Positions 40,219-52,761 are shown, numbered from the stretch's first letter. The stretch: DNA of 64,000 nt from Porpolomopsis calyptriformis (GCA_951640195.1 OX621163.1:2542001-2606000), one strand, 5' to 3'. Numbers and translations: made by a program. Notes: a model not told the origin generated them from the letters alone.

Positions 40219-40603
40219 TGTTATGTCGGCAGAGGGACTCAAGTCGCTTGATGTAAATCACAGAGAGACCAGCGCATAAACTGGTGGTGACAACATTGAA
40301 GGACAAATCTAAGGGAGATACAAGCGTTCTGTACCCTACTTATATCTACCCGGGCCTGGGCTGTGATTGTGATAACTACAATGATGATCCATGGAACAGC
40401 TGACTAATGCGCAGCACTACACAGCCTCGCGCAGCTACTGCAGAGCACGTCTTCGTCAGCCAATAGCATTATCACCTCTTATCTATGAGGAGATAAGATA
40501 AAAGATTAGATAGAGAGAGATAAGATAAGATAAGATTGAAGATAAGATTAGATAAGACAAAAAAGGAAAGTTGGTGAGACGACAAAACGAAGCGACCGTA
40601 ACA
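40219..40603 (-). repeat. 3' LTR of E
   Basis: 385 bp. On the minus strand it begins TGTTACGGTCGC and ends CGACATAACA. A GATAAGATAAGA microsatellite near 40508-40535 is ten bases longer than in the other LTR. Confidence 0.93.
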
Positions 40604-40669
40604 TCACCCTCTCTTCAAATTCGCGTCTGCGCGACGTTAGAACAGGCATTGGAGATGCCTTGAGCAGTC

Positions 40670-43600
40670 TCATAGCAACCACCAAGGTGCATAGTAGGGA
40701 GAGGTTGGGAGGTGGTATTGGTACCATCGACGAATCTCTAGAGCAGACAAGGGAGAGACTAATTGGTACATTCGGAGTATTTGACCTTGGCCATCTAGTC
40801 GCAGAACAGTAGTTACAGCATTGACAGGACTGGATTCGTAGATCCACGCTCGACAAATGGATGAAGGCAAGTGGGGGAGGAAGATGGAACCATCGAAATT
40901 GTGTTCGAGTAGACAATCGACCTCTGTGGGGTGGAGTGGGATGAGAACGTCGATGTTATCATTGACCTTTGGCGATTCGTAATCCTCACTGGTGGAATCT
41001 GTGATTGGGTCGTAAAGACGTTCGTCGATTCCAAAGAAGTCATCCATTCGAATTACGCGGAGCTGGAGTCGAGGAGTTGGTCGTTTGGGGTGTAGAGTAT
41101 GAAACTCATCGACTAATTCTTGAGCATTCCTGACATTCAACTCAGGTTCCCAGGTGTTTTCTTCGTTGGTATAGCCTTTCCAGTGTACCAAGTATTGGAG
41201 TTTTCCTCGTTGCAGACAAGAGTCCAGAATTTCATCAACGACATACTCAGAGTCGCCTTCTAGTTGGATGGGAGGGGGAGGAGTAGGTTTTTTCTGATTG
41301 GGAAATGACAGAGATTGATAGGGGGAGAGGTATGACTCATTGAAGACTGGATGGAGTCCTAGCCATTCATGGGGGAGATCTAGTTTGTAGGCAGAATGAC
41401 CAACCTTCTCGAGGACCTTGAAGGGACCGAAGCGTTTGTTGTCGAGCTTCTTCATTGGTCGTTTGGTCTTGATGTTGGTAGCAGCCAGCCAGACTTTGTC
41501 TCCTGGTGAATACTCTTGAACAGTTTGGACATGTTTGTCATGGGTAGTCTTCATTGTTTCATTTGCTCTCCTGAGGGCGGCTTCGGCTTCCTGATGAACA
41601 TTTTTCATGCGATCAGTGAATTGAGTTGCGGATTCGTTTTGGACTTCTCTTGTAGTATCATTTCCTCTCCAGGGGTTCTAGCCGTAATTGACATAGAAGG
41701 GAGTTTGTCATGTGGCTGTGTGGACTGAGTTATTATACAAGAACTCTGCCAGTGCAAGCCATTCCTTCCAATTATCCTGATGATGGTTGACAAAGACACG
41801 AAGGTACTGTTCGAGCGTTTGATTCATTCATTCGGATTGGCTATCAGTCTGGGGATGATAGGCTGTGGAAATGTTCTGGGAGGTGCCCAGAAGGTGGAAG
41901 AGATCAGTTATAAATTTGGAAACGAATTGCGGATCGCGATCGTGGATGATACGTCGGGGAACACCATGATCTCAGATGACGCGGTCCCGAATGATCTTCG
42001 CAAACCCTTTGGAGTTCAGCTCGATATGGGTGGCTTCGAATTTGACAGCCTTTGAGAAATGATCAACGATCGTGAGGATTGCATTGTAGCCTTGACATTC
42101 GGGTATGGGGCCAATGAGATTGACTGTGATCATATCCCAGGGTCAAGGTGAGGGGTCGAAGGGATGGAGTGGGGTTTTCGCAGGCAATCGGGATGCTTTG
42201 GTGCATTGGCATGTTTCACAACCACGAACATAGGTTTCAACGTCCCTCCTGATGGTAGGCCACCAGTAGTCGCGACACACAGCTTTAGAAGTCTTGAAGG
42301 AGCCATAGTGTCCGGAGAGAGGATTGTCGTGGTATTGAGCAATGATTTCGCCACAGAGTGGGGTGTCTTTCGAGATGTAAATCTGGTCCAGGAAGGTCTT
42401 GATGCTATCGTCTCGGGTTTTCCAATTGGTTTTACGTTTTTCTTGAAGGAGTGTGGCTTGTTTCTCTTCGTTTCAGTATGAATTTCAAACTCAGGAATGG
42501 TAATTAGTGGGTTCAATCTCATGCTGAACCTGGCGAAGATCTACGATAAGGTGATCTGAGGTGGGAAAGAGATTAGACGGGAGTAAAATAATGTTGTCAT
42601 TGTCATTCACCCCCCTCTCAAAACCTGGTTGTCTCGACAGGATATCGGCCTTGGAATTGGCCCTGCCGGCGACATAGTGGAGAGTGAAGTGATAGTCCTG
42701 AAGCTCCGTGAGCCACCTAGCCTGACGCCTGTTCAGCTTCTGAGGCAGCTTGAAGTATTGGAGGTTGGCATGGTCCGTCCAAATCTCAAAAACCTGCTTG
42801 GCCAATAGCAACCACTTGCGGAACTCTTGGAGCGCAGTCATAATTGCGAGTAGCTCGCGGTCATAAATCTGGTAATTTCATTCTGTGGGGGTAAAAGCTT
42901 TGGAGATGTAGGCGATAGGCTTCCAAATGTTGTCTTGTTTTTGTGATAATATAGTGCCCAATGCATAGTCTGAGGCATCAGTTTCTACACGGAGTAAGTC
43001 ATCGTTGTTGGCGATAGAGAGGATGGGAGAGGTTGTAATGATTGCTTTCAGGGTGTCGAAGGCATCCTGACATTCAGCGGTCCAGTCGAAAGGAGTGTTT
43101 CCAGTTAACATATTGAGAGGTTGGGCAATCCCGGTGAAGTGATGGATGAACTGACGGTAAAAGTTGCAGAATCCAAGAAAAGCTTGGACATCTCGCTTGC
43201 ATTCAGGGGTTAGCCAGTCAGTGATTCCTTGGACCTTGATAGGGTCCATCTTGACGTGGCCTTCTGACACGATGACACTGAGGTATTCCACTTGGTGTTG
43301 GTCGAAGTCGCACTTCTCTGGCTTGAGGTAGAGTTTATGTTTGCGAAGTGTGGTCATAACTTCGTAAACATGTTGGTGGTGCATTTCGAGATCCTTGTCA
43401 AAGATGAGGATATCGTCTATATAGACTAGGACGTGTCCTTCAATGATTTGGACATGGAAGATGTCGTTCATCATGTTTTGGAATGTCGCGGGCGAGTTGG
43501 TGAGACCGAAGAACATGACAAGGGGTTTGAACAAGCCGCGGTTGGTTCAGAATGCAGCCTTATGTTTGTCTCCTTCCTTGATCCTTACGTTGTTGTATCC

Positions 43601-45033
43601 CCATCGAATGTCTAGTTTGGTGAAGTAGCGGGCGTTCTGTAGGGTGTCAATTAACTCGTTGATCAAAGGGAGGGGGTATCTGTTCTTGACAGTCATATCG
43701 TTTAGCTTTTGGTAATCCTGAATAGGGCGTAGTTGACCATCTTTCTTCTTGATGAAGAAGAACAGAGAAGCAATGGGGGAGATTGATTTTTGAATTCGTC
43801 CAGTGCGGAGGTTTTCCTCCAAGAACTCATCCAATTGGGCGCGTTCGTCCACGGAGAGTGGATAGACCTTACAGTCAAGCTTCTCTTCAGTTCTGGGGAG
43901 AAGTTCGATTGCGTGGTCCCAGAGATGGCTTGGGGGGAGTTCATCGAAGTCTTCCTTGGTGAAGATATCTTGGAATTCGTGGAGGTATTCGGGTACAATT
44001 TCCTTCCAGGTGCGGTCCTTCTTCTGGGCTTCCCAAGCCTTGATTGCGAGGTCCTGAGACTTTGTTCCTATCAAGCGAACCTGGATAGCAGGGTTGAAAT
44101 CAACCATGAGTAGTTGATTGCCATCCTCAAGGGTGAGTTCATTGATATCAACAGAATCCAGGAGAGGAGAAGGATGACAATCAGAGGGACATCGATCGAG
44201 AATAAGAGAGTTGGCCTTCCAATCAATGGAGGGATTATGAACCTTTAGCCAATTGTGTCCAAGGAAAATCTGAGACTTGCTGAGGTTCATGATACCAAAG
44301 TTGATCCGTTCGATGTGGGTTCTGACCTTAAGCTCAAGCGCGACCATTTCAGAGATGGGTCCCTCAGAATTGGGTTGTCCATCAGCATTGTGTACTGGAA
44401 TAGGTTGAGCGAGTTTGGTTGTATGGAGGTCATTCTCATGAATGTACTTGATATCAATACATGAACCTTCACAGCCGCTATCGACGAGAGCAGTTGCGAT
44501 ATGTTTGGCACGACTATCCAAGGTGGTGATAACAGCCTTGAGGGTCAATTGATTCCTGGAGCCTGAGCCACGAACGAACACATGAGGTTCCTTGAGTTCA
44601 TTGAGGGCTTGGATGGCATTCTCCGTTGAGAGGGCGTTGATCTGATTGATTGTGGTTTGAGTCATCTCTAATGATCAGGCAGGGTGAGACCATTTTGAGA
44701 GAATAGGGATTGCGTAATTAGCCTGTTCCTTAATAGCGTTAACGATTTCTAAAGGGGAAGAAAGAGAGTTGATATCGATCGAATCAACAGAAGGGAGAGA
44801 TGATGGTTTGGGAATAGGAGAGTTGGGGAATTCGGGGCACTCAGTGCTTGCATCTGGCATAGACAGTGGGGGACAAATTTCATTGATGGGCTTGTTGGTA
44901 TCTAATATTGTACTTGCCGTTGTACTAGTGCAAAGAATGGAAAGAGGAGAAGAGGTAACAAAGGGGGTGTCCGATACTGTCTGTTTACAATGCCAGAGTA
45001 GGCATGATTCTGTTGAATAGAGTGAGCGCATCT
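40670..45033 (-). pseudogene. pol: E pol with chromodomain and about 200-residue C-terminal extension
   Basis: Protease ATALVDSGCEGSCIDIKYI (around 44480). RT with RPIQDYQKLNDMTVKNRYPL, KLDIRWGYNNVRIKEGD, FFGLTNSPATFQNMMND and YIDDILIFDKD. RNase H LRVETDASDYALGTILSQK and IYDRELLAIMTAL. Integrase with HDNPLSGHYG, CETCQ and TAYHPQTD. Its first catalytic Asp reads Asn (TVNLIG, near 42115). The chromodomain is YVVDEILDSCLQRGKLQYLV and HWKGYTNEENTWEPELNV. A further ~200 residues follow (LRVIRMDDFFGIDERLYDPI ... YYAPWWLL), ending at 40670. Stops: TGA 43547-43549 (Arg expected), TGA 42878-42880 (Trp expected) and more in integrase. pol is in the -1 frame relative to gag. Confidence 0.9.
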
Positions 45034-47222
45034 CTATCGACCATTGCCAAAATCCTGTTCGTCATTGTTGGGAGCGGGCTTGGGTGAGTTGTGTTCCTCT
45101 GCGGAAAGGAAGTTCATCAACTCGGAGATTTCATCGATGGTTAGTTCATGCTGGAGTGCGTGAACATTAACCTTCTTGAGCTCCTGTGGGCATTCCCAAT
45201 GGAAGTGGCCGACTTGTCCACAATTGTAACACCTGTTGGTCTGGCGTGTCTTGCTCAGGTCCATGGGTAGGCCCTGTCCTCCATGGATGGTGCCAGATGG
45301 CACTTGCTTGTCCTGAGGAGGTAGGGGGTGGAAACGTGGAGCAGAGGGGCGGAAGTTTGGGTGAGAAGGGGGGGCCGACGGGTGCTGACAACATTCCTGA
45401 TCATGGAAACGTTCCAGCAATTGGCCTATGGCCACGACCTTATCATGGTACTTGGGGTAGGTGGTGGGGAGCGGGGGTGACATATACATTTGACAAATAA
45501 TGCTCTGGTTAGCATTCTTCTCAAGGATCTGGATGCATTCTTTATCCTGGCCGATGAGGCCAGCTTGGCAGAACAAGAGTTCCAACTTGATGAACCAATC
45601 TACGATACCTAAATGTCCTTGCGAGAAATGTTCCACTTCCTCACGGGCACGTTGTTCTGTGGCATAGTCAGTGAAAACAACATCCAAAATGTCCGTGAAG
45701 TCCTTCCAGGGGCCGAGGGGGAGGTGTCACGAATCTGAAATTCGAGACATGAGATCGAGCGCGCTGAGGCCGTCTCTCATGAACGTCGAGCAGATTCTAG
45801 CCAATCACGTGTAATCTGGTATATATACTGGGAACAACAGTATTGGGTAAGTCCAATACTATAACGTTTTAGTCAAGTGGTCTTGACTGTTTCATCGGAA
45901 TGCGCACATTCCCAGTGCAACTTCTAACAGGAGGAGGTTACTGGTAGTGGGGTCTGTTTGGCCAAAGAAGGCATCCACGTACTGCTGAGCCCACTCGGTG
46001 GCGATGCCTTCCTTCATATACGACAAGGTCACTAGTATCATCTTCTCAGGGTCAGTAACTTTGCTGCCGCAAAGGAAGATGATGACCTGGCGAAACCAAT
46101 TCTTGTAAAGTTTTTTGTCGCCATTGAAGATGTCTGGTTGAGCGAGCTTGATGGTTTTCGATACGGAGGCTATGGGAGCTGTTGGTTGCGTGGGGGGAAG
46201 TGGGTTCGGGTTCAAAGGCGGTGGGGGAGACAAAGAAGGGGAAGGAGCTGGAGAGAAATGAGGGGAAGGATTCTGTTTGGGGGAGGGAGACCTTCTCGAT
46301 GGAGGAGAGTCTTTCAGTTTCTGGGGGGTTTCCGGAAGTGGTCATTGCGGGGTAGCAGAGGTGGTTACCTTCAAGGGAGAAGGAGAAGAAGATGAGCGAG
46401 ACAGAGGTTGAGGTGGTGTCCGAAGGAAATGAGGGCGTCCGAACACAAAGGGTGAAGGTGTTTCCGTGGGTCGCGGAGAAGGGGCAGGGAGAGTGGTGGG
46501 TCTGAGAATGGAGTAGACAGAGGGAGTTGAAGGGTCGAGAATCTGAGATAATAAGGGTGAGAATATCTCAGTGGTGTCGATGGCGTCCTGGAACTCTAGT
46601 TCATCGTCTGTGAGCCCGAAGCTGGGTTGACAGGATCCTGCATGGGGTGGCGTGGTAGCAAATTGTCTCAGACGTGGATCTCCCTGATGTGACCAGAGGA
46701 TCCGCGACGGTAGAAAACGCGGATGGAAGAGGTGAGGAAATTGGCAATGAGAACCAGGGAATGAAAGATTCTGACTTGAACGCAATTAAACGTTCGTGGT
46801 TCGACTTCGAGATATTGGTCAAGACTGTCATCTGAATCCAAGGGAGACAGGGCAGTATAATACAAGTCTAAAGAAAGGGAAGAATGAGACAAGGCGGGGG
46901 AAAGGTTGGCGGAAGCGGGAGGGGTGATGTCGAAGGCGAGGTGGGAAAACTCGAGCATAAGAACTTCGAGTTGGGTTCGTTCGACTTCTAGAGCGTCAAC
47001 AGCCTGTTGTTCCGAGTAGCTGATGAGCGTACTGGACGAGGCCTGAGGGGATTGATGAGGTGGGGAGTAGGATGGGGGCGGAGTGGAAGAGGAACGATCC
47101 AGGGTGGTGGTTACTCTCAATACCATGTGAGGATGTGCCGAAGCATCTCTTGTGGTTCTCAAGGCAAAAGAGGATGGGTCAGTCGGGGGGAGCCTGTTGA
47201 GATTCCAGGGAGGCAACAGCAA
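45034..47222 (-). pseudogene. gag: E gag, broken by frame changes and solo LTR C2
   Basis: Ser/Pro-rich N-terminal region, then a capsid-like domain starting KLAQPDIFNGDKKLYKNWFR and MKEGIATEWAQQYVDAFFGQ. C2 interrupts it, and it resumes FTDILDVVFTDYATEQRARE ... LLFCQAGLIGQDKECIQILE. The zinc knuckle is CYNCGQVGHFHWEC near 45200, and the end is DEQDFGNGR with TAG at 45034-45036. At least two frame changes occur before the capsid, near 46650 and 46250. Confidence 0.8.
45725..45929 (+). repeat. solo LTR C2 (205 bp) inside E gag
   Basis: TGTCACGAATCTG...CTTCTAACA, the same family as C1, with exact duplication GGAGG at 45720-45724 and 45930-45934. It is the third nesting level: C2 in E in A1. 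Confidence 0.92.
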
Positions 47223-47312
47223 CAGTTCTTGTCTGATAACTCAAGGCAAGAATGGTTGGTGTCAGATGAATCTTGACCAGCAGCTCTTGAGGAGAAAAGC
47301 AAGGTGAGTGAG

Positions 47313-47325
47313 AGATTTGTCCTTC
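47313..47325 (-). promoter_or_regulatory. self-complementary primer-binding site of E
   Basis: On the minus strand GAAGGACAAATCT follows the 5' LTR directly. It is the exact 13-base reverse complement of AGATTTGTCCTTC inside that LTR (plus-strand 47405-47417). Confidence 0.72.
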
Positions 47326-47700
47326 TGTTATGTCGGCAGAGGGACTCAAGTCACTTGACATAAATCACAGAGAGACCAGCGCATAAACTGGTGGTGACAA
47401 CATTGAAGGACAAATCTAAGGGAGATACAAGTGTTCTGTACCCTACTTATATCTACCCGGGCCTGGGCTGTGATTGTGATAACCACAACGATGATCCATG
47501 GAACAGCTGACTAATGCACAGTACTACACAGCCTTGCGCAGCTACTGCAGAGCACGTCTTCATCAGCCAATGGCGTTATCACCTCTGATCTATGAGGAGA
47601 TAAGATAAAAGATTAGATAGAGAGAGATAAGATTGAAGATAAGATTAGATAAGATGAAAAAGGAAAGTTGGTGAGACGACAAAACGAAGCGACCGTAACA
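47326..47700 (-). repeat. 5' LTR of E
   Basis: 375 bp, direct repeat of 40219-40603. Most differences from the other copy lie at CpG dinucleotides, besides one transversion and the microsatellite length change. Confidence 0.93.
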
Positions 47701-48098
47701 CCTACCGACAAGGACCACCTGCTGGTCCCTCCACCTATTCTAACCCTGCTGCCCCCAGAATCAAACAAGAAGAGAAGCCTGCTTCACTAGGAGGAATTCC
47801 CAAAGGAGTATGTTTCAACTGTGGACGATTTAGCCACTTTGCCAGTTCTTGTCCCAATGTTCCTAGGACAAGTACTTCTGGTTCTGGAAGCCGCTCCTTC
47901 ACCCCAGCAGCTAGAGGTCATGGAGGAAGGAAACCTGGTCAAGGAAGAAACATTCAAGTTCTGGAAACCTCAGCCTCAATTGAGGAGGTCAACTCCAATG
48001 AAGACTCTCATCAAGATTTCGAGAAGTGTAGTATCGTCAACTGGGAGCCTAAGAGGAAAGAAGAGCTAAAGAGAGCTTTGGAGAAACAGGGTTTTTGA

Positions 48099-51000
48099 AC
48101 AGTCCAGACAATAGCTTGTGCGTTGCAGACTCCTTTTCTATGTGTACCACTACCCCTATGCAATCTATTTCTCAAATTCTTGGTGCACTTGATTTGAGTG
48201 AAGAAGCTTTAACCATACCCCTTTGGTTGGAAACCACAGACACTGGTAGATGAATTGCTGCCAGTGCATTGATAGACTCTGGCGCCTCTGGATGCTTTAT
48301 GAACTGGAACTTTGTGCAGGAGTGCAATATCCCTTTTTATCGATTGGAAGGACCAATCCCCATGCGGAACGCAGATGGGACAGACAACCGAGGAGGTCCC
48401 ATTGAATATGCTGTAGACCTGTGGATGGAGATGCCGGATTTTCCTAGGGAACGAACCCATTTGGAAGTGATGAATTTAGGAGATATGATACAGGTTATCC
48501 TCAGCTACCCATGGCTCAAACGTAACGATCCCCTGGTTGACTGGAAGGCTGGAACACTGACTTCACATCAGACTGTGGCCCCAACCAAGACTTCTCAGGC
48601 TGGAGTGATAGTGTTGCGAGTAGGCTCTACATTGAATGGCAACTCCTACGCCAAGATTATCAGATTGGTCTCACTGGGAGACCATGCAAGACCCACTACC
48701 GTGGAGGAAGATATGAAGAAGTATGTGCCGAAGAAATACTGGAGGCACTGGAAGGTGTTTATGAAAACTACCTTTGATGAACTTCCCCAACGATGACCAG
48801 AATTTGACCATGCGATCGATCTTGAACCCACCTTTAGACCCAAGATTGGAAAGGTGTACAAACTCACTGAGTATGAACAGGGAAAGCTGAATGAATTCTT
48901 GGAGGAACAACTTGCAAGTGGATGAATACAACGATCGAACTCCAAACAAGCTGCCTCGTTCTTCTTTGCTCCTAAAGGTGAAGAAGCTAATGCCCAAGGA
49001 CAAGATGCTGGACTGTGTCCAATCCAAGACTATCGCTATCTGAATGCTCACACAATCCCAGACGCTTATCCCCTACCTCTCATCTCTGAGATCATTCAAC
49101 AGACCAAGTTATCAGAAGTGGAACTGTTCACAGTCATGGATATCTGATGGGGCTTTAATAATATTCGTATCAAAGAAGGAGATGAATGGAAAGGAGCCTT
49201 CAATACTCGGCGAGGGCTGTTCGAGCCCACCATTATGTTCTTTGGAATGCGGAACTTGCCTGCCTCCTTTCAACGAATGATTGACGTTCTCTTCAAAGAG
49301 GTTATCGATTCCAAACAGGTCCACATCTATATTGACAATATCTTGATCATGGGAAAGGACCTTACTGAACTCACCTAGTAGATGGAATGAACTCTAGAGA
49401 TCATGGAGAAGAACCAACTGTCCTGCAAACCTGTCAAGTGCCAGTTCAAGAAAAAGGAAGTGATTTATCTGGGAATGATGATCTCTAAAGGCCATATTGC
49501 TATTAACCCCAAGAAGGTTGAGGCAATCAGAACCTGGCCTATCCCCCAGAAGAAACAAGATCTCCAATCCTTCCTTGGCACTGCCAACTTTTGGTGAAGG
49601 TTTATCAAGGATTACTCCCTGATTACCTGTCCTCTCAATGAGCTCTTATGAAAGGATCAAGAATGGATTTGGACCCCTAGGCAACAATGTGCTTTTGATA
49701 CCCTCAAGAATGTGCTTACCTCTGCTCCTGTTTTGAGGACCCCAAAGCCAGATCTTCCTTACCTTCTGGAGACGGATGCCTCTGGTGTTGCACTGGGTGC
49801 AGTGCTAACCCAGAAGGAGAATGATGAAGAAGATTGGCACCCCATTGGCTTCTACTCCAAGACCCTCCTCCCAGCTGAACAGAATTACCCCACCCATGAC
49901 CAAGAACTTTTGGCTATCATATCTGCCTTGAACGAATGGAGATACCTTCTACAAGGGACACGACAGCCCATTATAATCAAGACTGACAACCAGTCCCTCT
50001 AATACTTCATGACCGTCACCAACTCTCTAGATGCCAGGCTAGATGGTCTGAGTTTTTAGCTCGCTTTTGGTTCAGAATTAGCTACCAACCTAGGATCAAG
50101 AATAAGGCTGATGGACTCTCTAAACATCCAGATCATTACCCGGAGTCTTATGAGGAGGTGGAGGACAAGGTCCTTCTGCCAAAAGAACTTTTTGTCAATG
50201 CGCTTTTCATCAATGCAATTATCAGTTTATCGTCCCCCAACTTTTTATCCAAGCTTTGCTTTCATTCCCCCCTACCCCTCGAGATCATGGCCAAAATTGA
50301 AGATCCCTCTTCCAGATACACCCACGTAGATGGCATTGTGCGCAATGCTGGAGATCATATAGTTGTGCCAAGGGATGTACCTTTGCGCACAGAAATTATT
50401 CGATTGACCCACGACACACCCACTGGTGGCCATCCCAGTATTGAGAAGATGAAGGAACTGCTCCTCTGTAATTACACATGGGAAGGTGCCCCACAAGATA
50501 TCACCAATTACGTGAAGTCCTGCCTTGCTTGTCAACAGACCAAGGTTTATCCACAGAAACCCACTAGACTTCTCCAACCATTACCCCCTCCTACTAAACC
50601 ATGGCAACAGATCACTGCTGATCTAATCATGGAACTCCCTAATTCAAAAGGATTTGATGCTATCCTAGTTGTGGTGGACAGATTCACCAAACGGGCTCAC
50701 TTCATCCCAACAACTGGAAACCTGTCTGCTAAAGGAACTGCTGCGCTGTTTCAAGAACATATCTGGAAGCACCATGGATGGCCAGAGAAGATCATTACTG
50801 ATTGAGGAACCCAATTCTCATCAAAATTCGCTACGTCATTGAATGAACTCCTAGGAACCACTTCTGGACTTTCTACTGCCTATCACCCCCAAACAGATGG
50901 ACAAACCGAACAAACCAATCAAGAGTTAGAGTAGTACATATGGCTCTACACTAACATCATGCAAGACAATTGGAAAGATTGGTTAGCTCCAGTGGAGTTT

Positions 51001-51675
51001 GCTTATAACAACTGAGAACATTCCTCCACTCACCAATCCCCCTTCTAGCTTGAATATGGTTGACACCCTCACACCCCCTTATCAGTTCCAACCCAAACCT
51101 CAAATCCCGATGCCAACAAGTTTTACGTGCAGCTCACTAGGGCTAGAGAGAATGCTGAAGAGTCTCTTCAAAAGACTGCTAACTCAATGAAGCTCTATGC
51201 CAATCGAAAATGTCAAAAGGAACCCATGTCTTACGAAGGACAAAGGGTCTGGCTTGATGCCAAGAATTTGAAAACTGGCTGGCCAGCAAAGAAACTGGAT
51301 GTCCGCTAGCTCGGACCTTTTATAATTCTAAAACAAGTATCGCCTGTGGCTTACCGACTAAAGCTACCACTGTCATGGAGGATTCATCCCGTGTTTCACG
51401 TTTTGCTACTCAAAGCTCTAGAGGAGAATCTCGATCTCCATCCCCCCATTGAGGAAGATGATAACCTCCGACCACCTCCAGACGTGATCGAAGGGGAACC
51501 CGAGTATGAAGTGGAACGTATTTTGAATCACACCCCAGGAAAACGAAATTGATAATACTTAATCAAATGGAAAGGCTACCCGATAGAGGCAGCCACCTGG
51601 GAACCATGATGGAACCTCAAGCACGCAAAAGATGTCTTAATGAATTATGAAAAGTCTATTCAAGCAGCGATTTAA
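48099..51675 (+). pseudogene. pol: A1 pol, many stops, RT active site changed
   Basis: Entered by the -1 slip at 48089-48095 (LNSPDNSLCVADSFSMCTTT). Protease ALIDSGASGCFMNWNFVQE. RT with LFTVMDI, GFNNIRIKEGDEW and FFGMRNLPASFQRMID, but the catalytic motif is YIDNILIMGKD (Asp to Asn, about 49330). RNase H LPYLLETDASGVALGAVLTQ. Integrase GGHPSIEKMKELLLCNYTWE with CLACQQ, then TADLIMELPNS and [14 protein letters not shown]. Chromodomain YEVERILNHTPGKRN plus KWKGYPIEAATWEP. Stops include TGA 48251-48253 and 50803-50805, the latter in the catalytic IITDRGTQF block. It ends QAAI and TAA at 51673-51675. Confidence 0.9.
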
Positions 51676-51789
51676 CTCTCTTTTACGAATACTACCGACA
51701 TCACAATCATTGAATCTCCTTTTCTCCTTTTCAATCTCCGACAATTATAAGGACTTCCCCTTTCCGACAATCATCAAAAGAAGCACAAA

Positions 51790-52580
51790 ATGCCCCATGA
51801 AGTTTGTTACGCCCACAAGTCGACTGGGAGGCGTCCACCCTGAGGGAACCCCACTGCTTCTACCTCCAACCTTCCCCCTGATTCTTCTTCCTCCTCTTCC
51901 TCATCTGACAGCATCTTGGTTACCCAACAGTTCAAGAAGCCAAAGCGACACACCGATACTATTGACAAGCCGGGACGAAATCGTAACTACCGAGGGCTCC
52001 CCTTTGCCAAGGTCAAGCACCTATCTGGGTACCCTGAGACCTACATCCCATTTATTTCTGGAGCACGTTGGTGTGAACTCAACTACGACCGTCACTGGTA
52101 CACGTTCGACAAGGACAGCGACTTTGACAACAAGAAGAGTCAACTCGAAGATTGGCTGGAGGCATACCAAGTTGGGTGCCAACTTTTGATGGTTATACCA
52201 GACCAGGACGAATCCAACGTCACCACCCCCACTATCCCTGAAGACCCCATCTCGCACCGCATCTATTGCGTTGCCGACTGACTCTATACTGCCCAGAACG
52301 GGTACTGCTCAATGATGGATGCCAACTATGAAAGGATCCTTGACCTGGAGGAGAATACTGTGATGTGTAGGGAGCTAGCTGAAACTTGGTTGCAATGTGC
52401 CTGGGAGTTGGACAACTGTTACCACTAGTTTGACCCAGATGGACACTTGCTTCAACCCCCAGTTTATGATGGCGCGACCTAGGGACCGGATGCTGTTTCC
52501 AAATGAACAGTATTCCTTACGCCTCCCTTCTGGATGTGTGGTTAGAGAAGGTGATATCTACTGGAGAGTTGAGGAAAAGT
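51790..52580 (+). pseudogene. extra 3' ORF of A1, broken
   Basis: From MPHEVCYAHKSTGRRPP, one TGA, then a serine run and KHLSGYPETYIPFISGARWC, ELNYDRHWYTFDKDSDFDNK, SQLEDWLEAYQVGCQLLMVI and MMDANYERILDLEENTVMCR. Stops at D-TGA-LYTA and H-TAG-FDPDG follow; the latter is Trp TGG in A2. No domain recognised. Its sequence differs from the extra ORF of B, but it sits at the same place between chromodomain and 3' LTR. Confidence 0.65.
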
Positions 52581-52761
52581 ATACCTAGTGGATAGTCTTT
52601 GATCCGACAACTATCCACTCATCCCTCCTCTTCATCGCTCACCCATCTCATCACCCCTCTACCCACCTCTACCATGCCTTTACACCTCCCCTTGACACCC
52701 TTCCTTCGCTTCGAAGGGTCTTCTCAAAATTCAGGATGAATTTCCTTTTTGTGGAGGTGAA

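Larger units (their letters stand above)
40219..47700 (-). mobile_element. Ty3/gypsy chromovirus E, complete, inserted in A1 gag
   Basis: 7,482 bp on the minus strand with LTRs 47326-47700 (5') and 40219-40603 (3'). The target duplication CCTAC stands at 40214-40218 and 47701-47705. Internal genes run right to left: gag, pol with chromodomain and a long C-terminal extension. It contains solo LTR C2, without which it is about 7,272 bp. The RT catalytic motif YIDDILIFDKD is intact, but several stops and one integrase Asp change make it defective. Confidence 0.95.
39193..48098 (+). pseudogene. gag: A1 gag, split by element E
   Basis: N-terminal part 39193-40218 and C-terminal part 47706-48098, separated by element E. 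From MVLTYASSTIPHPGIPL it runs through an acidic Glu-rich stretch (EQEEEEEEQ), a proline-rich linker with PVPIPAPAPAPAPT-like repeats, and a capsid-like domain (KIKMNPPDKFSGDPTKLRNF; KIIYALLYMIGGNAEPWAE; SAEEYNINFNRWAYDTGYGQ). The knuckle is CFNCGRFSHFASSC, in which the usual Gly and His positions are retained. It ends EKQGF at TGA 48096-48098. Stops at 39460, 39889 and 40144 are at CAA or CGA positions. Confidence 0.87.
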
